DNA of 64,000 nucleotides from NCBI GenBank assembly GCA_905216145.1, contig CAJMST010000001.1, forward strand, positions 226,552-290,551, given 5' to 3'. The notes under the pieces were generated by a model that saw nothing but the letters and a program-made list of their open reading frames with translations, was not told the origin of the DNA and searched no databases. Made by a program: the position numbers and the translations under genes. Source of the DNA: an uncultured bacterium. Lineage in GTDB: Bacteria; Actinomycetota; Coriobacteriia; Coriobacteriales; Coriobacteriaceae. Below, one piece after another: positions 7,707-17,900 of the stretch; the first letter of the stretch is position 1, and every line of letters starts with the position of its first letter.

Positions 7707-9890
7707 TTAGGACCAGAGGAGGTCGCTGCGGGTGATGGTGGCGCCGATGGCAAAGGGCATGCAGGCGATGACCGGGTACAGGTAGCGCATGTAGGTCGAG
7801 CCGTTGCAGGGACCGATCAGGCACACGGCGAGCACGCCCAAAAGCGGCACCCAAATGGCCAGCCCGCGCCACGAATGACGACGTAGCAGATAGGCCACCA
7901 CGGCGATCATGATCCACACATAGGTGGCCGAGCTCATGGCGAGCGAGATAAACGGGATGCGCTGCACCGCCACGCGATACAGGTTGATCAGGTGGTCGCA
8001 CCAGCGCACAACCTTGCTATCGACCGGATGGAAGTCGAAGTACTTGAGATTATCGGGCTTCGCCATGATCTCGGCACTGCGCGCCGTGCTGTAGACCCAC
8101 GCATCGCGGGCACTCGGATAAAAGTAGCCGTAGTAGTTATTGATGAGCGCCGAGATATAGCACTCGGGATCCTTTTTGAACATCTGGGCCCACACCTCAA
8201 AATAGGCCTTGATGTCCTCCTGCGAGGCGTACTCGTTAAAGCAATTTTTGACGGCGTCCGACTTATCCGGGTTGTAACGACGGCCCAGATTCTCGTACTT
8301 GAGCACACGGTCGATCACGGCACGCTCTTCGTCGGTCACCAAGCCGTCGCAAGGAGCCTCCACGATGGCGCCGTCCTCCTTAACCGTGGGGTTGACGCCC
8401 GAGTTGAGGCCGTCGTGCTTTTGGACGAAACGAGCCGTCTGCTGGAACGGAATCGAGAGGATTTCTCGCTTGGAACCAGGCGTGATGTCGTGCGCCGGCA
8501 TAAAGACCTTGGTGAAGTACATATTAGAGGCAAGGCAGAGTGCAAGCACCGCAAGAACTCCCACCCAGCGGAAACGCGGGATGGCGCCCGAAGGTGCAGC
8601 ACTAGCCTGCTTGGCCGCGCGGCGAGCCACATGTGCGTCCCATGCGCAAAACGCCGTCGCGATTACGCATGCCGCCAGGGGAAACACCAGGCCGCCGTTG
8701 CGCAGAAACGTGGAACCCATGGCGCCCAGAGCGAGCAGCAGCCAGTCGTGGCGTGCAAAGAGCACGGGCCTCTGTTCGCCCGCACGCTCGGCATTGGCAT
8801 CGCGACGGGGCAGGCCGCAGGCCACGAGCTTCACGGTCTGCACCAACAGCACCAAAAACGCATCGGCAAACAGCACATCTTTGGTAAGCAGGGCCGCGTA
8901 ATTGGAGAACATGGGCATAAACACAAAGAACAGCAAGATCACGCCGCGGACCGGCAGGCTCACGCCCAGCTTGCGCAACGACGAGATGGAATAGGCCATG
9001 CAGGCGGCCGTAATGACGAACTGAACGCAGGTGTAAATGGCAAGACCTGCGTTGGCGCTGTTGAACAGTGAAAGCCCCAGCTGGACGCATGAACCGATGA
9101 TAGCCGTATGCACCACGGGGTGATGTCCGTTGAGCAACACATTGGGATTGAGCAGACGCAAGTAGTCACTCGTGCCGTTGGGGTAGTTGAACCACTGGCG
9201 AATCTGCGCACCCGTATCTCCCATAAAAAGGCCGGGCAGCGAAGCGATGAGCGTGGGCGCCCAGGCGATCATAAGCACCAGGAAGGGCCCGGCAAAGGGA
9301 TGGACCGAGAGCACGGCGTGAGCCACACGCCATACGCGGCCAAAGTGCGCTTCGGAAAACGGAATGCGCCGAGAGCTCAGCCAATCTAGACACTCAAAGG
9401 TAAGGTAGAAGGCAACGACCGCCAAGAGCATCCAGCCCACACCGCCTATCCAGGCGCAGATGATGCGGGCCTTGTCGCCGAGCACGATCTCGGCCGAATC
9501 GGTGAGGTCGTAGCTGCGGCCAAACACCATGCAGACGGCAAAGAACAGCGACGGAAGAATCACCGAGGGACGCCAAGCGTCGCCGCGGCCAAAGAATACG
9601 TAGCGAAACGGCAGCGTGAGCAGGCAGGCAAGCGCAAGCAGCATGACCGCGTCGGTATGGCCGGCAAACGAGAGGAGCACCTCGTAGCACACGTACAGCA
9701 TGCCCGAGGCTTTGGGGTCAATCGCCAAGACCGCGTTGCTCGACACCGGGGCGGGATCGATGGAAAACGCCGTGGTTGCCAACAGCGCGAGCAAAAATGC
9801 GACGAGCGTCTGCTTGGCGGGATAGCGCTTAAACCAGACGATGCGGGCAGCGTCGCGCGCAGCCGTTGTGGAGAGGTCGGAATCCTTCAC
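7707..9890 (-). CDS. DUF6020-like large multi-pass membrane protein
   Basis: 727 residues with roughly 12 hydrophobic segments. Segments spread over residues 25-450 are followed by a soluble extracytoplasmic domain (about 470-640) and more helices at the C-terminus (about 640-727). The plan resembles DUF6020 / GT-C-like membrane glycosyltransferases and polysaccharide-type membrane enzymes; an MGDTGAQIRQWFNYPNG segment after the fifth or sixth helix could be a lumenal active loop. No catalytic residue can be assigned with confidence. The start is a GTG with AAAGG ten bases upstream. It is flanked by hairpin repeats on both sides, one abutting its stop codon. Confidence 0.65.
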   Translation of the reverse strand: MKDSDLSTTAARDAARIVWFKRYPAKQTLVAFLLALLATTAFSIDPAPVSSNAVLAIDPKASGMLYVCYEVLLSFAGHTDAVMLLALACLLTLPFRYVFFGRGDAWRPSVILPSLFFAVCMVFGRSYDLTDSAEIVLGDKARIICAWIGGVGWMLLAVVAFYLTFECLDWLSSRRIPFSEAHFGRVWRVAHAVLSVHPFAGPFLVLMIAWAPTLIASLPGLFMGDTGAQIRQWFNYPNGTSDYLRLLNPNVLLNGHHPVVHTAIIGSCVQLGLSLFNSANAGLAIYTCVQFVITAACMAYSISSLRKLGVSLPVRGVILLFFVFMPMFSNYAALLTKDVLFADAFLVLLVQTVKLVACGLPRRDANAERAGEQRPVLFARHDWLLLALGAMGSTFLRNGGLVFPLAACVIATAFCAWDAHVARRAAKQASAAPSGAIPRFRWVGVLAVLALCLASNMYFTKVFMPAHDITPGSKREILSIPFQQTARFVQKHDGLNSGVNPTVKEDGAIVEAPCDGLVTDEERAVIDRVLKYENLGRRYNPDKSDAVKNCFNEYASQEDIKAYFEVWAQMFKKDPECYISALINNYYGYFYPSARDAWVYSTARSAEIMAKPDNLKYFDFHPVDSKVVRWCDHLINLYRVAVQRIPFISLAMSSATYVWIMIAVVAYLLRRHSWRGLAIWVPLLGVLAVCLIGPCNGSTYMRYLYPVIACMPFAIGATITRSDLLWS

Positions 9891-9909
9891 AGTCCGAAAG
9901 CCTTTCTAG

Positions 9910-9948
9910 AAACCTGCCAAAAAGGGACAGGTTTATTTTGGCAGGTTT
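9910..9948. repeat. Dispersed hairpin repeat (AACCTGCC stem)
   Basis: A perfect 13-bp inverted repeat AAACCTGCCAAAA / TTTTGGCAGGTTT with AGGGACAGG in the loop on the plus strand. It lies in the leader of the 7707-9890 gene. Confidence 0.8.
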
Positions 9949-9991
9949 TATCTGGGGAAACGTTACGGTTCTGTCATCGTTGTCCGGCATA

Positions 9992-10034
9992 ACCACCACC
10001 AAGGTGTCTTTCCCTTTGTGGTGGTATGTGGTGG
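9992..10034 (-). repeat. Dispersed hairpin repeat (ACCACCAC stem) abutting the lgt stop
   Basis: An inverted repeat ACCACCAC / GTGGTGGT (9992-9999, 10018-10025) plus a second GTGGTGG copy reaching the lgt stop codon at 10035. The loop reads AAAGGGAAAGACACC on the minus strand, a variant of the shared core. Confidence 0.7.
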
Positions 10035-10856
10035 CTAGGCGTCCAGGTAGACGCGCTGGGGCTGGTTGCGGTGCCGGGCGAAGATGATGAGCGCCAGGCC
10101 GGCGATCACAAGCGGCAAACTCAGCAGCTGGCCCATGGTGATGACGCCTCCCAGCAGATAACCCAGCTGGGCATCGGGCACGCGCACGAACTCAACGAGA
10201 AAGCGGACGATGCCGTACCCCATCACGAACACGCCCATAAACGTACCCTGGGGCAGCAGCGGCTTTTTGCGGCTGAGCACCTGCAAAATACAGAAGAGCA
10301 CGACGCCCTCAAGAAACGCCTCGTAGAGCTGGGAGGGATGGCGCGGCATATCGCCCGCGGTGCCGCCAAAGACCACACCCCAAGGCAGATCAGTCGGTTT
10401 GCCCCACAGCTCGCCGTTGACGAAATTGGCACAACGGCCCAGGCACAGCGCCAGCGGAGCACCGATTACAGCAAGGTCGGCGACGGTCCAGGCGTCAAGC
10501 TTGTACATGCGGCACACGATGATGCCGCCCAAGATGCCGCCCACCAGGCCGCCATGGAAGCTCATGCCTCCCTCGTTGGTGGCGAAAATCTCCAGCGGAT
10601 GGGCCCAATAGTAACCGTCGCCATAAAAGATGACGTAGAACAGACGGGCGCCGATGATGAGACCAAAGACCGCGCCGACCACGACGCTCGTCAGGTCATC
10701 AATCGTAATGTCGAAGCCCCAACGACGCTGCGTGCGGTACATAACGACCGCCGTGAGCAGAGCGCCGACCACGTAGGCCAGGCCGTACCAGTAGATGGTG
10801 ATGGGGCCCGCCGAGATTGCGACGGGATCAAGCATATGGTAGAGGTCGTTGAGCAT
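10035..10856 (-). CDS. lgt: Prolipoprotein diacylglyceryl transferase
   Basis: Transfers diacylglycerol from phosphatidylglycerol to the lipobox Cys of prelipoproteins in the cytoplasmic membrane. Seven hydrophobic segments and the family signature are visible: GARLFYVIFY, GGMSFHGGLVGG (essential His region) and GRCANFVNGELWG (Lgt signature), with RHPSQLYEA further on. It is 273 residues, of normal length. The ATG at 10856 is preferred because AGGGGGA lies six bases upstream; the upstream ATG at 10883 has no ribosome site. Substrates in this window include the lipobox proteins at 35980 and 55763. Confidence 0.95.
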   Translation of the reverse strand: MLNDLYHMLDPVAISAGPITIYWYGLAYVVGALLTAVVMYRTQRRWGFDITIDDLTSVVVGAVFGLIIGARLFYVIFYGDGYYWAHPLEIFATNEGGMSFHGGLVGGILGGIIVCRMYKLDAWTVADLAVIGAPLALCLGRCANFVNGELWGKPTDLPWGVVFGGTAGDMPRHPSQLYEAFLEGVVLFCILQVLSRKKPLLPQGTFMGVFVMGYGIVRFLVEFVRVPDAQLGYLLGGVITMGQLLSLPLVIAGLALIIFARHRNQPQRVYLDA

Positions 10857-10883
10857 ATCGATCCCCCTGCTCCCTACATACAA

Positions 10884-10916
10884 ATGCGGCCGCGGGCCTT
10901 ACGCTCGCAGCCGCAT
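10884..10916 (-). terminator. Hairpin between the NifU-like gene and lgt
   Basis: Stem ATGCGGC / GCCGCAT with additional G-C pairing inside, followed on the minus strand by TTTGTATG. A probable terminator of the NifU-like gene. Confidence 0.5.
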
Positions 10917-10965
10917 ATTTGGACGTAACGTCTATGCGGAGCGTACCGTCCGCAGCTTTCGCATC

Positions 10966-11244
10966 TTAGAACGGCGCGTACTCGTCGTACAGGTCTTCGG
11001 CCTCGCCGGAAGCATTGACCTGCTCAACGCGGGTAACGCCGGGCACATGCTCCTTCAGGATGCGCTCGATACCCATGGAAAGGGTCAGCGAGCTCATGGG
11101 GCAGCCGGCGCAGGCGCCCTGCAGCTCCAGCTTGACGACGCCCTCGTCGTCGACGCCCACATACTCCATATCGCCGCCATCGGCCTGCAGGTTGGGGCGA
11201 ATCTCTTCAAGAACCTTCTTAAGCAGCTCTTCGTTAACAGCCAC
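10966..11244 (-). CDS. NifU C-terminal-domain iron-sulfur scaffold protein
   Basis: 92-residue stand-alone Nfu domain. The start MAVNEELLKKVLEEIRPNLQ and the motif GACAGCPMSS contain the CxxC pair that binds a bridging iron-sulfur cluster. Such proteins assemble or carry clusters to apoproteins; clients here could include the radical SAM and polyferredoxin proteins, but that is inference. The start is GTG with GGAG five bases upstream. The gene appears monocistronic. Confidence 0.9.
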   Translation of the reverse strand: MAVNEELLKKVLEEIRPNLQADGGDMEYVGVDDEGVVKLELQGACAGCPMSSLTLSMGIERILKEHVPGVTRVEQVNASGEAEDLYDEYAPF

Positions 11245-11426
11245 AGGGGCTCCTTTCTCACAATAACGCGGGCACGCCCGCGGACAGAAGCTATGTTACT
11301 ACAGCCATGTACCCGCTCACGAGCCGTCCATGCGCGCAGACGCGACTTTCACGAGTAGTCAATTTGGTAGTCAATTTGGGACGGGGCTCTTTTTGCTGTT
11401 TTGCCGCCAGCTGGCGTTGGCACGCG

Positions 11427-11951
11427 CTACTGCTGAGCTTGTCCCCCGGTACCAATCTGAACATCGACGATGACCTGGCGGTAGCTGATGCCGCAGGAGT
11501 CGAGGATGCGACGGCTGATACGGCCGTCATCGGTGTCGGCATACTTATTGTCCAGGTAGACGACCTCGCCCACGCCCACCTGCGCCAGGATCTTGGCGCA
11601 GTCGTGGCACGGAAACAGCGTGACGTAGACCGTGGAACCCTCAAGGTCTTTGAGCGAGCCGCGGTAGTTGAGCACGGCGTTGGCCTCGGCATGCACCACG
11701 TAGTTGTGCTTATCCTGCAACGGATCGTCGCTCGTGCCCCACGGGAAAAAGTCGTCGTTGAGTGCCGAGGGCGTACCGTTGTAGCCCACCGAAAGGATGC
11801 GGTGGTTGGTGTTGGCGATGCACGCGCCCACCTGCGTGTTGGGGTCCTTACTGCGGCGCTGCGCGGCGATGGCCACGCTCATAAAGAACTCATCCCAGCT
11901 AATAACGTCGCGGCGCTTGCCCGACGCGGTTTGATGAAGATCGTCCGACAT
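11427..11951 (-). CDS. dCMP deaminase family protein
   Basis: Zinc-dependent cytidine/deoxycytidylate deaminase fold. The zinc and catalytic motifs are VHAEANAVL (His and Glu) and PCHDCAKIL (two Cys), with the substrate-side GYNGTPSALNDDFF region typical of dCMP deaminases (ComEB-like). dCMP deaminase makes dUMP for dTTP synthesis. It is 174 residues from the ATG at 11951, where GGAGGTG precedes at ideal spacing; a longer reading from 12032 lacks a ribosome site and would run to the coaX end. Confidence 0.92.
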   Translation of the reverse strand: MSDDLHQTASGKRRDVISWDEFFMSVAIAAQRRSKDPNTQVGACIANTNHRILSVGYNGTPSALNDDFFPWGTSDDPLQDKHNYVVHAEANAVLNYRGSLKDLEGSTVYVTLFPCHDCAKILAQVGVGEVVYLDNKYADTDDGRISRRILDSCGISYRQVIVDVQIGTGGQAQQ

Positions 11952-12034
11952 GGCAGACACCTCCGAAATCGCAATAGTTTGACCCATTGTAGCAGGTGGA
12001 AGGTGGAGACGTTTTTGTCCCATCGCCCCCATCG

Positions 12035-12886
12035 CTACGCGCGGCGGGGCTTTTGGTTGATGTGGTAGAGCTCGGCGAGACCCCGCAACGTCAGCGCATC
12101 GTCGACCGTCAGGCTATGGCCGACAAGGGCCGCAAGCGCCTCGGCATCGTCGCCGGTAATGACGATGGGCACGCTGCCCTCCCCCGCGGCCTTGGTCGCG
12201 CGCATCTCGGCAAGCACCATGTCGAGCATGCCGTCGATGCGCGCCACCTCGCCCAAAACCACACCCGAGCGCATGGCCTCGCGCGTGTTGCGGCCGATGA
12301 CGTGTGTTGGCGCCGAGGGCTCAACCTGGGGCAGGCGCGCTGCTGCCGCCGAAAGCGAGCGGGCGCCGAGGGCCAGGCCCGGCGCGATGACGCCGCCCAC
12401 AAAGGTACCGCACGCGTCGATGACCTCGATATTGGTCGTCGTGCCCAGGTCGATCACGATGCACGGAGAGCCGTAGACGGCACGGGCCGCCACGGCATCG
12501 GCGATGCGGTCGGGGCCGATCTCGGCCGGGTCGTCGTAGTGCACGGGCATGCCGGTCTTGAGGCCCGGCCCCACGGTGAGCACGCGCCCCGTGCAGGTAC
12601 GGGAAAGCGCCGCCTTCCACGGGCGCTCGAGCGCCGGCACCACGCAGCTCAGCACGGCCGCCGTGGGCACGAGCGCGCCGGGCATGCCCGCATCAGCCGC
12701 CAGCGCGGCCATGACTTGAGCGAGACGCATACGCGCTTCGTCGGCCGTAATGCTCGATGGCGTCGTGATCTCGCACGTCGCAAGCGGGCATTCCTGCGCC
12801 GCGGCCGAATCCTCTGCAAACAGGCCAAAGCGAATGAACGTGTTACCCACGTCGACCGTCAATATATATGCGCACCCATTAAGCAT
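12035..12886 (-). CDS. coaX: Type III pantothenate kinase
   Basis: Catalyses the first step of CoA synthesis. ASKHA-fold motifs are visible: TVDVGNTFIRFGLF (phosphate 1), GPDRIADAVAA (pantothenate-site region) and VIDLGTTTNIEVID (phosphate 2; many homologues have DLGTATT), then GGVIAPGLALGARSL. It is 283 residues from the ATG at 12886, with AAAGGAG seven bases upstream. It lies 83 bp upstream of the dCMP deaminase on the same strand and may be co-transcribed with it. Confidence 0.93.
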   Translation of the reverse strand: MLNGCAYILTVDVGNTFIRFGLFAEDSAAAQECPLATCEITTPSSITADEARMRLAQVMAALAADAGMPGALVPTAAVLSCVVPALERPWKAALSRTCTGRVLTVGPGLKTGMPVHYDDPAEIGPDRIADAVAARAVYGSPCIVIDLGTTTNIEVIDACGTFVGGVIAPGLALGARSLSAAAARLPQVEPSAPTHVIGRNTREAMRSGVVLGEVARIDGMLDMVLAEMRATKAAGEGSVPIVITGDDAEALAALVGHSLTVDDALTLRGLAELYHINQKPRRA

Positions 12887-13078
12887 CGTCGGCGCTCCTT
12901 TCGTCTGCCCAGCAGTATATCGCCTACCTAAACCAGTCATCCCAAAATGACTAGGTTGCGGCTATACTGATGCGCGGTCGTTTGCGAGCTCACGCGACGG
13001 CCTTTGGTAACCCGACTTCCCGCGCCGCATCCGTAGTGGCGCTCCCGGGGGAAGCGGATATACGCAAAGGAGTTCAAT

Positions 13079-14782
13079 ATGAGCAATCCCTCGAACCGCG
13101 CCTCGATGCGCGGGCAACTCACGCTGCGCGGTGTCGTCATCGGCGTCCTTGGCTGCGTGATCATCACGGCAAGCTCGGCCTACACGGCCCTCAAGATGGG
13201 CGCCCTCCCCTGGCCAATCATTTTCGCTGCCGTCATCTCGCTGTTCTTCCTGAAGCTCATGGGCAACGCCAGCCTCAACGAGGCCAACGTCACCCACACC
13301 ATCATGTCCGCGGGCGCCATGGTCGCCGGCGGCCTGGCGTTTACCATCCCGGGCGCCTGGATGCTGGGCTATGCCGACCAGATCAGCTGGCTCGACATGT
13401 TTATCGTGGCGCTCGCCGGCACCATCCTGGGCCTGCTGGCCACCGCGCTCATCCACCGTCACTTTATCGTGGACGCCGCGCTGGAGTTCCCCACCGGCAA
13501 CGCCGCAGCTCAGACCCTACGCGCCACCGAGGCCGGCGGCAAGACCGGTAAGCAGCTCTTTGGCTCCATGGCCATCGCAGGCATCTACAGCGTGCTGCGC
13601 GACGCCCTGGGCGTGGTGCCCAGCATGCTGTGCACGCTCAACATCCCCGGCGTGACCTTTGCCATCTACAACTCGCCCATGCTGCTGTCCATCGGCTTCC
13701 TCGTGGGCTTCGCCCCGGTCGCTTTCTGGTTTGCCGGCGCCCTGTTGGGCAACTTTGGCATCATCGTGGGCGGCACCGCTGCCGGTCTGTTCGACGTTAT
13801 GACTGCGCAAGGCATCGTCAAGTCCCTGGGCATGGGCCTCATGATGGGCTTTGGCGTCGCCGTCGTCCTCAAGGACATCCTGCCGCAGGTCGCCGGTATC
13901 GTCCGCGGTCTTGCCGCCGACAGCTCCACCGACACCGACGAGCAGTCGCTCATCTCGGGCTCCCTTAAACTCGACGCCGGCATCATCGGCCTGGGCGCTG
14001 CCGCCATCGCCGTGATCGTCGCCATCGCGCTCGACCTTGGTCCCGTCCCGGCCGTCATCGTGACGCTGTTCACCTTTGTCACCACCATCATGAGCGCACA
14101 GAGCTGCGGCCAGACGGGCATCGACCCCATGGAGATCTTTGGCCTCATCGTTATGCTCATCGTGGCTGCCTTCGCGCAGCTCGCGCAGGTTAAACTGTTC
14201 TTTATCGCCGGCATCGTGGCCGTAGCGTGCGGCCTTGCGGGCGACGTCATGAACGACTTTAAGGCCGGCGCCGTGCTGGGCACCAACCCGCGTGCACAGT
14301 GGGTCGGCCAGGCCATCGGCGGCATCGTGGGCGCCCTGGTCGCTGCCGCCGTCATGGTCGCGCTCGTAACCGCCTATGGTCCGGACGCCTTTGGACCCGA
14401 CAAGAGCTTTGTGGCCGCGCAGGCAAGCGTCGTCGCCACCATGGTCTCGGGCATCCCGAGCGTGCCGTGGTTTGCGGGCGGCTTTATCGCCGGCATCGTC
14501 ATGTACTGGCTCGGCATTCCGGCCATGATGATCGGCCTGGGCGTGTACCTGCCGTTCTACATGTCGCTCACGGCTTTCCTGGGCTCCTGCGTTAAGCTCG
14601 CCTACGACAAGTGGGCCGCTCACCGCGACGCCGAGGCCGGTCTTTCGGACGAGGAAAAGGCCGCCAAGGACGCCGCCTTCCAGGAGCAGGGCCTGGTTGT
14701 CGCCAGCGGCCTGCTCGGTGGCGAGTCTATTGTCGGCGTTATCCTGGCGTTTGTCTCTGTTGGCTTAAGCCTGCTGGGCTAA
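13079..14782 (+). CDS. OPT-family oligopeptide transporter
   Basis: 567-residue multi-pass protein (about 14 hydrophobic segments) of the OPT superfamily, which moves oligopeptides or metal chelates with protons. Family features are LTLRGVVIGVLGCVIITASSAYTAL near the N-terminus, LEFPTGNAAAQTLRA (about residues 138-152, the conserved PxGxxxA region) and GVAVVLKDILP. The start has AAAGGAG eight bases upstream. The gene stands alone, divergent from coaX, with a terminator after it. The substrate cannot be told from sequence; peptide uptake would fit an asaccharolytic, peptide-using lifestyle. Confidence 0.88.
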   Translation: MSNPSNRASMRGQLTLRGVVIGVLGCVIITASSAYTALKMGALPWPIIFAAVISLFFLKLMGNASLNEANVTHTIMSAGAMVAGGLAFTIPGAWMLGYADQISWLDMFIVALAGTILGLLATALIHRHFIVDAALEFPTGNAAAQTLRATEAGGKTGKQLFGSMAIAGIYSVLRDALGVVPSMLCTLNIPGVTFAIYNSPMLLSIGFLVGFAPVAFWFAGALLGNFGIIVGGTAAGLFDVMTAQGIVKSLGMGLMMGFGVAVVLKDILPQVAGIVRGLAADSSTDTDEQSLISGSLKLDAGIIGLGAAAIAVIVAIALDLGPVPAVIVTLFTFVTTIMSAQSCGQTGIDPMEIFGLIVMLIVAAFAQLAQVKLFFIAGIVAVACGLAGDVMNDFKAGAVLGTNPRAQWVGQAIGGIVGALVAAAVMVALVTAYGPDAFGPDKSFVAAQASVVATMVSGIPSVPWFAGGFIAGIVMYWLGIPAMMIGLGVYLPFYMSLTAFLGSCVKLAYDKWAAHRDAEAGLSDEEKAAKDAAFQEQGLVVASGLLGGESIVGVILAFVSVGLSLLG

Positions 14783-14823
14783 GCTGAGCAGCTGCTCGAC
14801 AGCAACCATATTGCCTACGGCTT

Positions 14824-14864
14824 GCCCGGCCGGTAGCTTTCACGGCTGCTGACCGGGCTTTTTG
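14824..14864 (+). terminator. Terminator of the OPT gene
   Basis: Imperfect stem GCCCGGCCGGTAGC / GCTGCTGACCGGGC followed by TTTTTGAT on the plus strand. Confidence 0.75.
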
Positions 14865-14879
14865 ATATCGAAACAAAGA

Positions 14880-14916
14880 AAGGCCGGCGCGCTGCGTTTA
14901 ACAGCGCGCCGGCCTT
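14880..14916 (-). terminator. Terminator of the coiled-coil surface protein gene
   Basis: A perfect stem AAGGCCGGCGCGCTG with its complement, followed by TTTCTTTGTTTC on the minus strand. It lies about 68 bp past the stop of the 1150-residue gene. Confidence 0.8.
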
Positions 14917-14983
14917 ATCGGTTAAGCTATCGAAGCGTTCCTGCTATGAACCGAAGTTCGTTGCAGAATCTACGCTCGAAACG

Positions 14984-17900
14984 CTACATCTGCTTGCGAC
15001 GACGATCGCTCAGCGTCACACCAGCGGCCACGAGGGTGATACCGCCGATGACGAACACCTCGCCCGCAAGAGCGGAGTCATCGCCAGTCTGGGCGAGCGC
15101 GGCCGACGTGGCCTTCTTCTTGGCGACAGGAGCCTTTGCAGCAGCCTGTGCAACCTGAGGCTTGGCCTGCGGCTCAGCCTTGGGATGATACTTGTCGTAC
15201 TCGGCCTGCGCGGCAGCCAGGGCATCCTTGGCATCGCCAAGCTCAGCCAGCGCGGCGGCATAGGCGTCGTTGGCATCGGACAGCTTGGCATCGGCATCGC
15301 TCAGAGCAGCCTTGAGACCAGCGGCGGCATCGACGGCAGCCTTATAGCGAGCGTAGGCAGCGTTCAGCTTGACCAGCTTCTCGTTGCCCGTCGTGCCCGC
15401 GGCAAGGGATGCCTTGTGGTCGACAGCCTCAAGATCGGCCTTGAGTGCCTCATCGCTGGCAAGCTCGGCCTTGGCCATGACGATCTCGAAATTCGCATCG
15501 ACGACGGCTTCGTTGGCGGCCTCGAGCTGCTTCTGGGCATCGGCGACACCGGCGACGGCAGCGTCATAGGCGGCCTTGGCGTCGTCGACCGCCTTCTGGG
15601 CGCCGGCAAAGCGCTCGAAGGCCTTGTTCGCGGTAGCCAGCTCACCCTCAGCAGCCTTGGCCTTGGCCTGCGCATCGGACACAGCCTGCGTCTTGGCGGC
15701 AACTGCCTGCTTGGCGTCCGAAAGAGCAGTCGCGGCCTGGACATCTGCGGCCTGGGCCTTGTCTACACCAGTCTGGGCGGCATCGTCGGCCTTCTTGGCA
15801 TCGCCAAGCGAGCCCTGCTTATTCGCAAGGTCCGCCTGGGCGGCATCGCGCTTGGCGGCAAGGTCCTTGACCGAAGCGGTAGCGTTGCCATACGCCTCGT
15901 TGGCCTGGTCGGATTTTGCCTTGGCGGCATCGCGGGCGCTGCGAGCCTTCGCCTTGTGAGCAGCGGCCTCGGCTGCCTTCGTCTTGCTGTCAGCAAGCGT
16001 GACGTTTGCCTTATCGAGAGCCGCCTGGGCAGTAGCGGCCTCGCCCTTGGCCGCATCGAGGTTCTGCTTGAGGTACTCGATGTCGATTCCGCCGAGTGCG
16101 TCCTTCGCGGCGTCGTATGCCATCTTCGCGGCGGCGGTGCCGGACTTAGCCTTCTCGTACTCGCCCTTGGCGGTGTTCATGTTCACATCGGCTGCGGTGA
16201 AAGCGTCCTGGGCGGCATCCTGCCCGTTTACAGCTGCGAAGTAAGCTTCCCTAGTAGTTCCAAAGTTCTTCTGCGCCTCGGCGAGCTTTGCCTGAAGCTC
16301 CTTGAGCTTCGCCTTCTGCTCCTGCGTGCCGCCTGCGTTGTATGCGGAATCGATGTAGTCGTTCAGGAGCTTCTTGAACTCGGAGACAGTGAAATCAGCC
16401 TCACTGTCAAAAGAGCTGTAATCGAAGATTGTTACCTCGGAATCGGTGTTCTTACCGCTACCGGTCGCGATGCCGATAGCCTTCGTGCCGGCATCGATGA
16501 TGTTGAGATAGTGCCCGCACTCATGGTAGATGCTGCTGTAGTGCTGGTAGATATAGTAGGAATCATATCGATGGTTCCCAAGGTCACTATTCTTCTCGAC
16601 GTACTTATCGAATGCCTCTTTTTCCTGAGTGTAGAGACCGGTATAGGGCCAGCCGAGGGTATCCTCGGTCTCGCCGCCGGTATATGCGCCGCCTCCGCCA
16701 GCAAGGTTTTCACCGTTGTCGAAGTAGCAGTTCGAGTGTCCCCAGATGTTCGATGAATATGATGTATTAAGGGCGGCTGCCGCAGTCATACGGAGGCTGA
16801 CGCTGAGCGCCGACTGACCGTTCGCCTTGCGGAGGTTGTTCTGGGTGTCGAGATATGTCAGGGCGTTGCGCATCTGCTCCAAGGAGAGCGGATTGGTGTC
16901 GCGAGACATATCCTGATCGACGTACTGGTCATACCAGTCGGCCTTGTCCTCAGCACCGGTCAGCATCGATACGGCATCCTGGGCGTTCTTTTTCTGTGTG
17001 GCGGTGAAATCGCTGCTGTTGCTGATGTAGGCCATAAAGCCGAGCATGCCCTTATTGATGACTTCCTGGTCAACGGTCATGTTGGACTTTAGGTCTGCAA
17101 TCTGCTGCTCAAGAGCCTCAACCTGGGCATTAGCAGCGTCATAAGCCTTTTCCGCGGCGTTCGAAGCGGCGCAGGCCGCCTCCCACTCGCTGCGCTTCTG
17201 CTGACGGACCTCGACGAGTCGGTCGTACTCCGCCTTCTTGTCGGCTTCGGTCTGCTGGGCCTGCTCGCATGCCGACTTCGCGGCGTCGCGCTTGCTGACG
17301 GCGGCGTTGTACTCCTTGCTTACCGCATCATATGCAGACTGGGCAGATGCCACGGCGGCGTTGGCGGCGTTGGCCTTCTCCTGCGCGGCGGTGACGGTAG
17401 TCTGCGCAGCCTGCAGGTTCGCCTGTGCGGTGGCGTCTGCAGTCGTCGCGGCATCGAGCGCGGCCCGCGTGGTCGCGAGCTCGCTGGCGGCAGTGTTCTT
17501 GGCAGCCTCGAGCGCGCTCAGGTCGACGCCCGTGCCCGAGACGGCGGCATCGAGTGCGGCCTGCGCCTGGTTGAGCTTCTGCTGGGCGTTATCGCGCGCG
17601 GTGGTTGCGGCTGCGAGGGCAGCGGCAGTCTCCTGCTTCTTGGCCTGGGCAGTCGTCAAAGCTGCCTCGGTATTCTGCTTTTCCTGCTGGGCACTGGCCT
17701 CGGCTGCCTTGGCCTGGTCCAGATTAGCCTGCGCGGTAGCAACGGCCTTGTTGGCAGCGTCGAGCTTGGCCTGCGCGTCCTCGACGGCCTTCTTGGCGGC
17801 CTCGTACTCGTCCATACCCATGGCCTCGAGCTTGGCCTGTGCATCGTCGAGAGCCTTCTTGGCCTCGTCCTGCTTTGCCTTGGCGTCCTTGAGCGCCTGG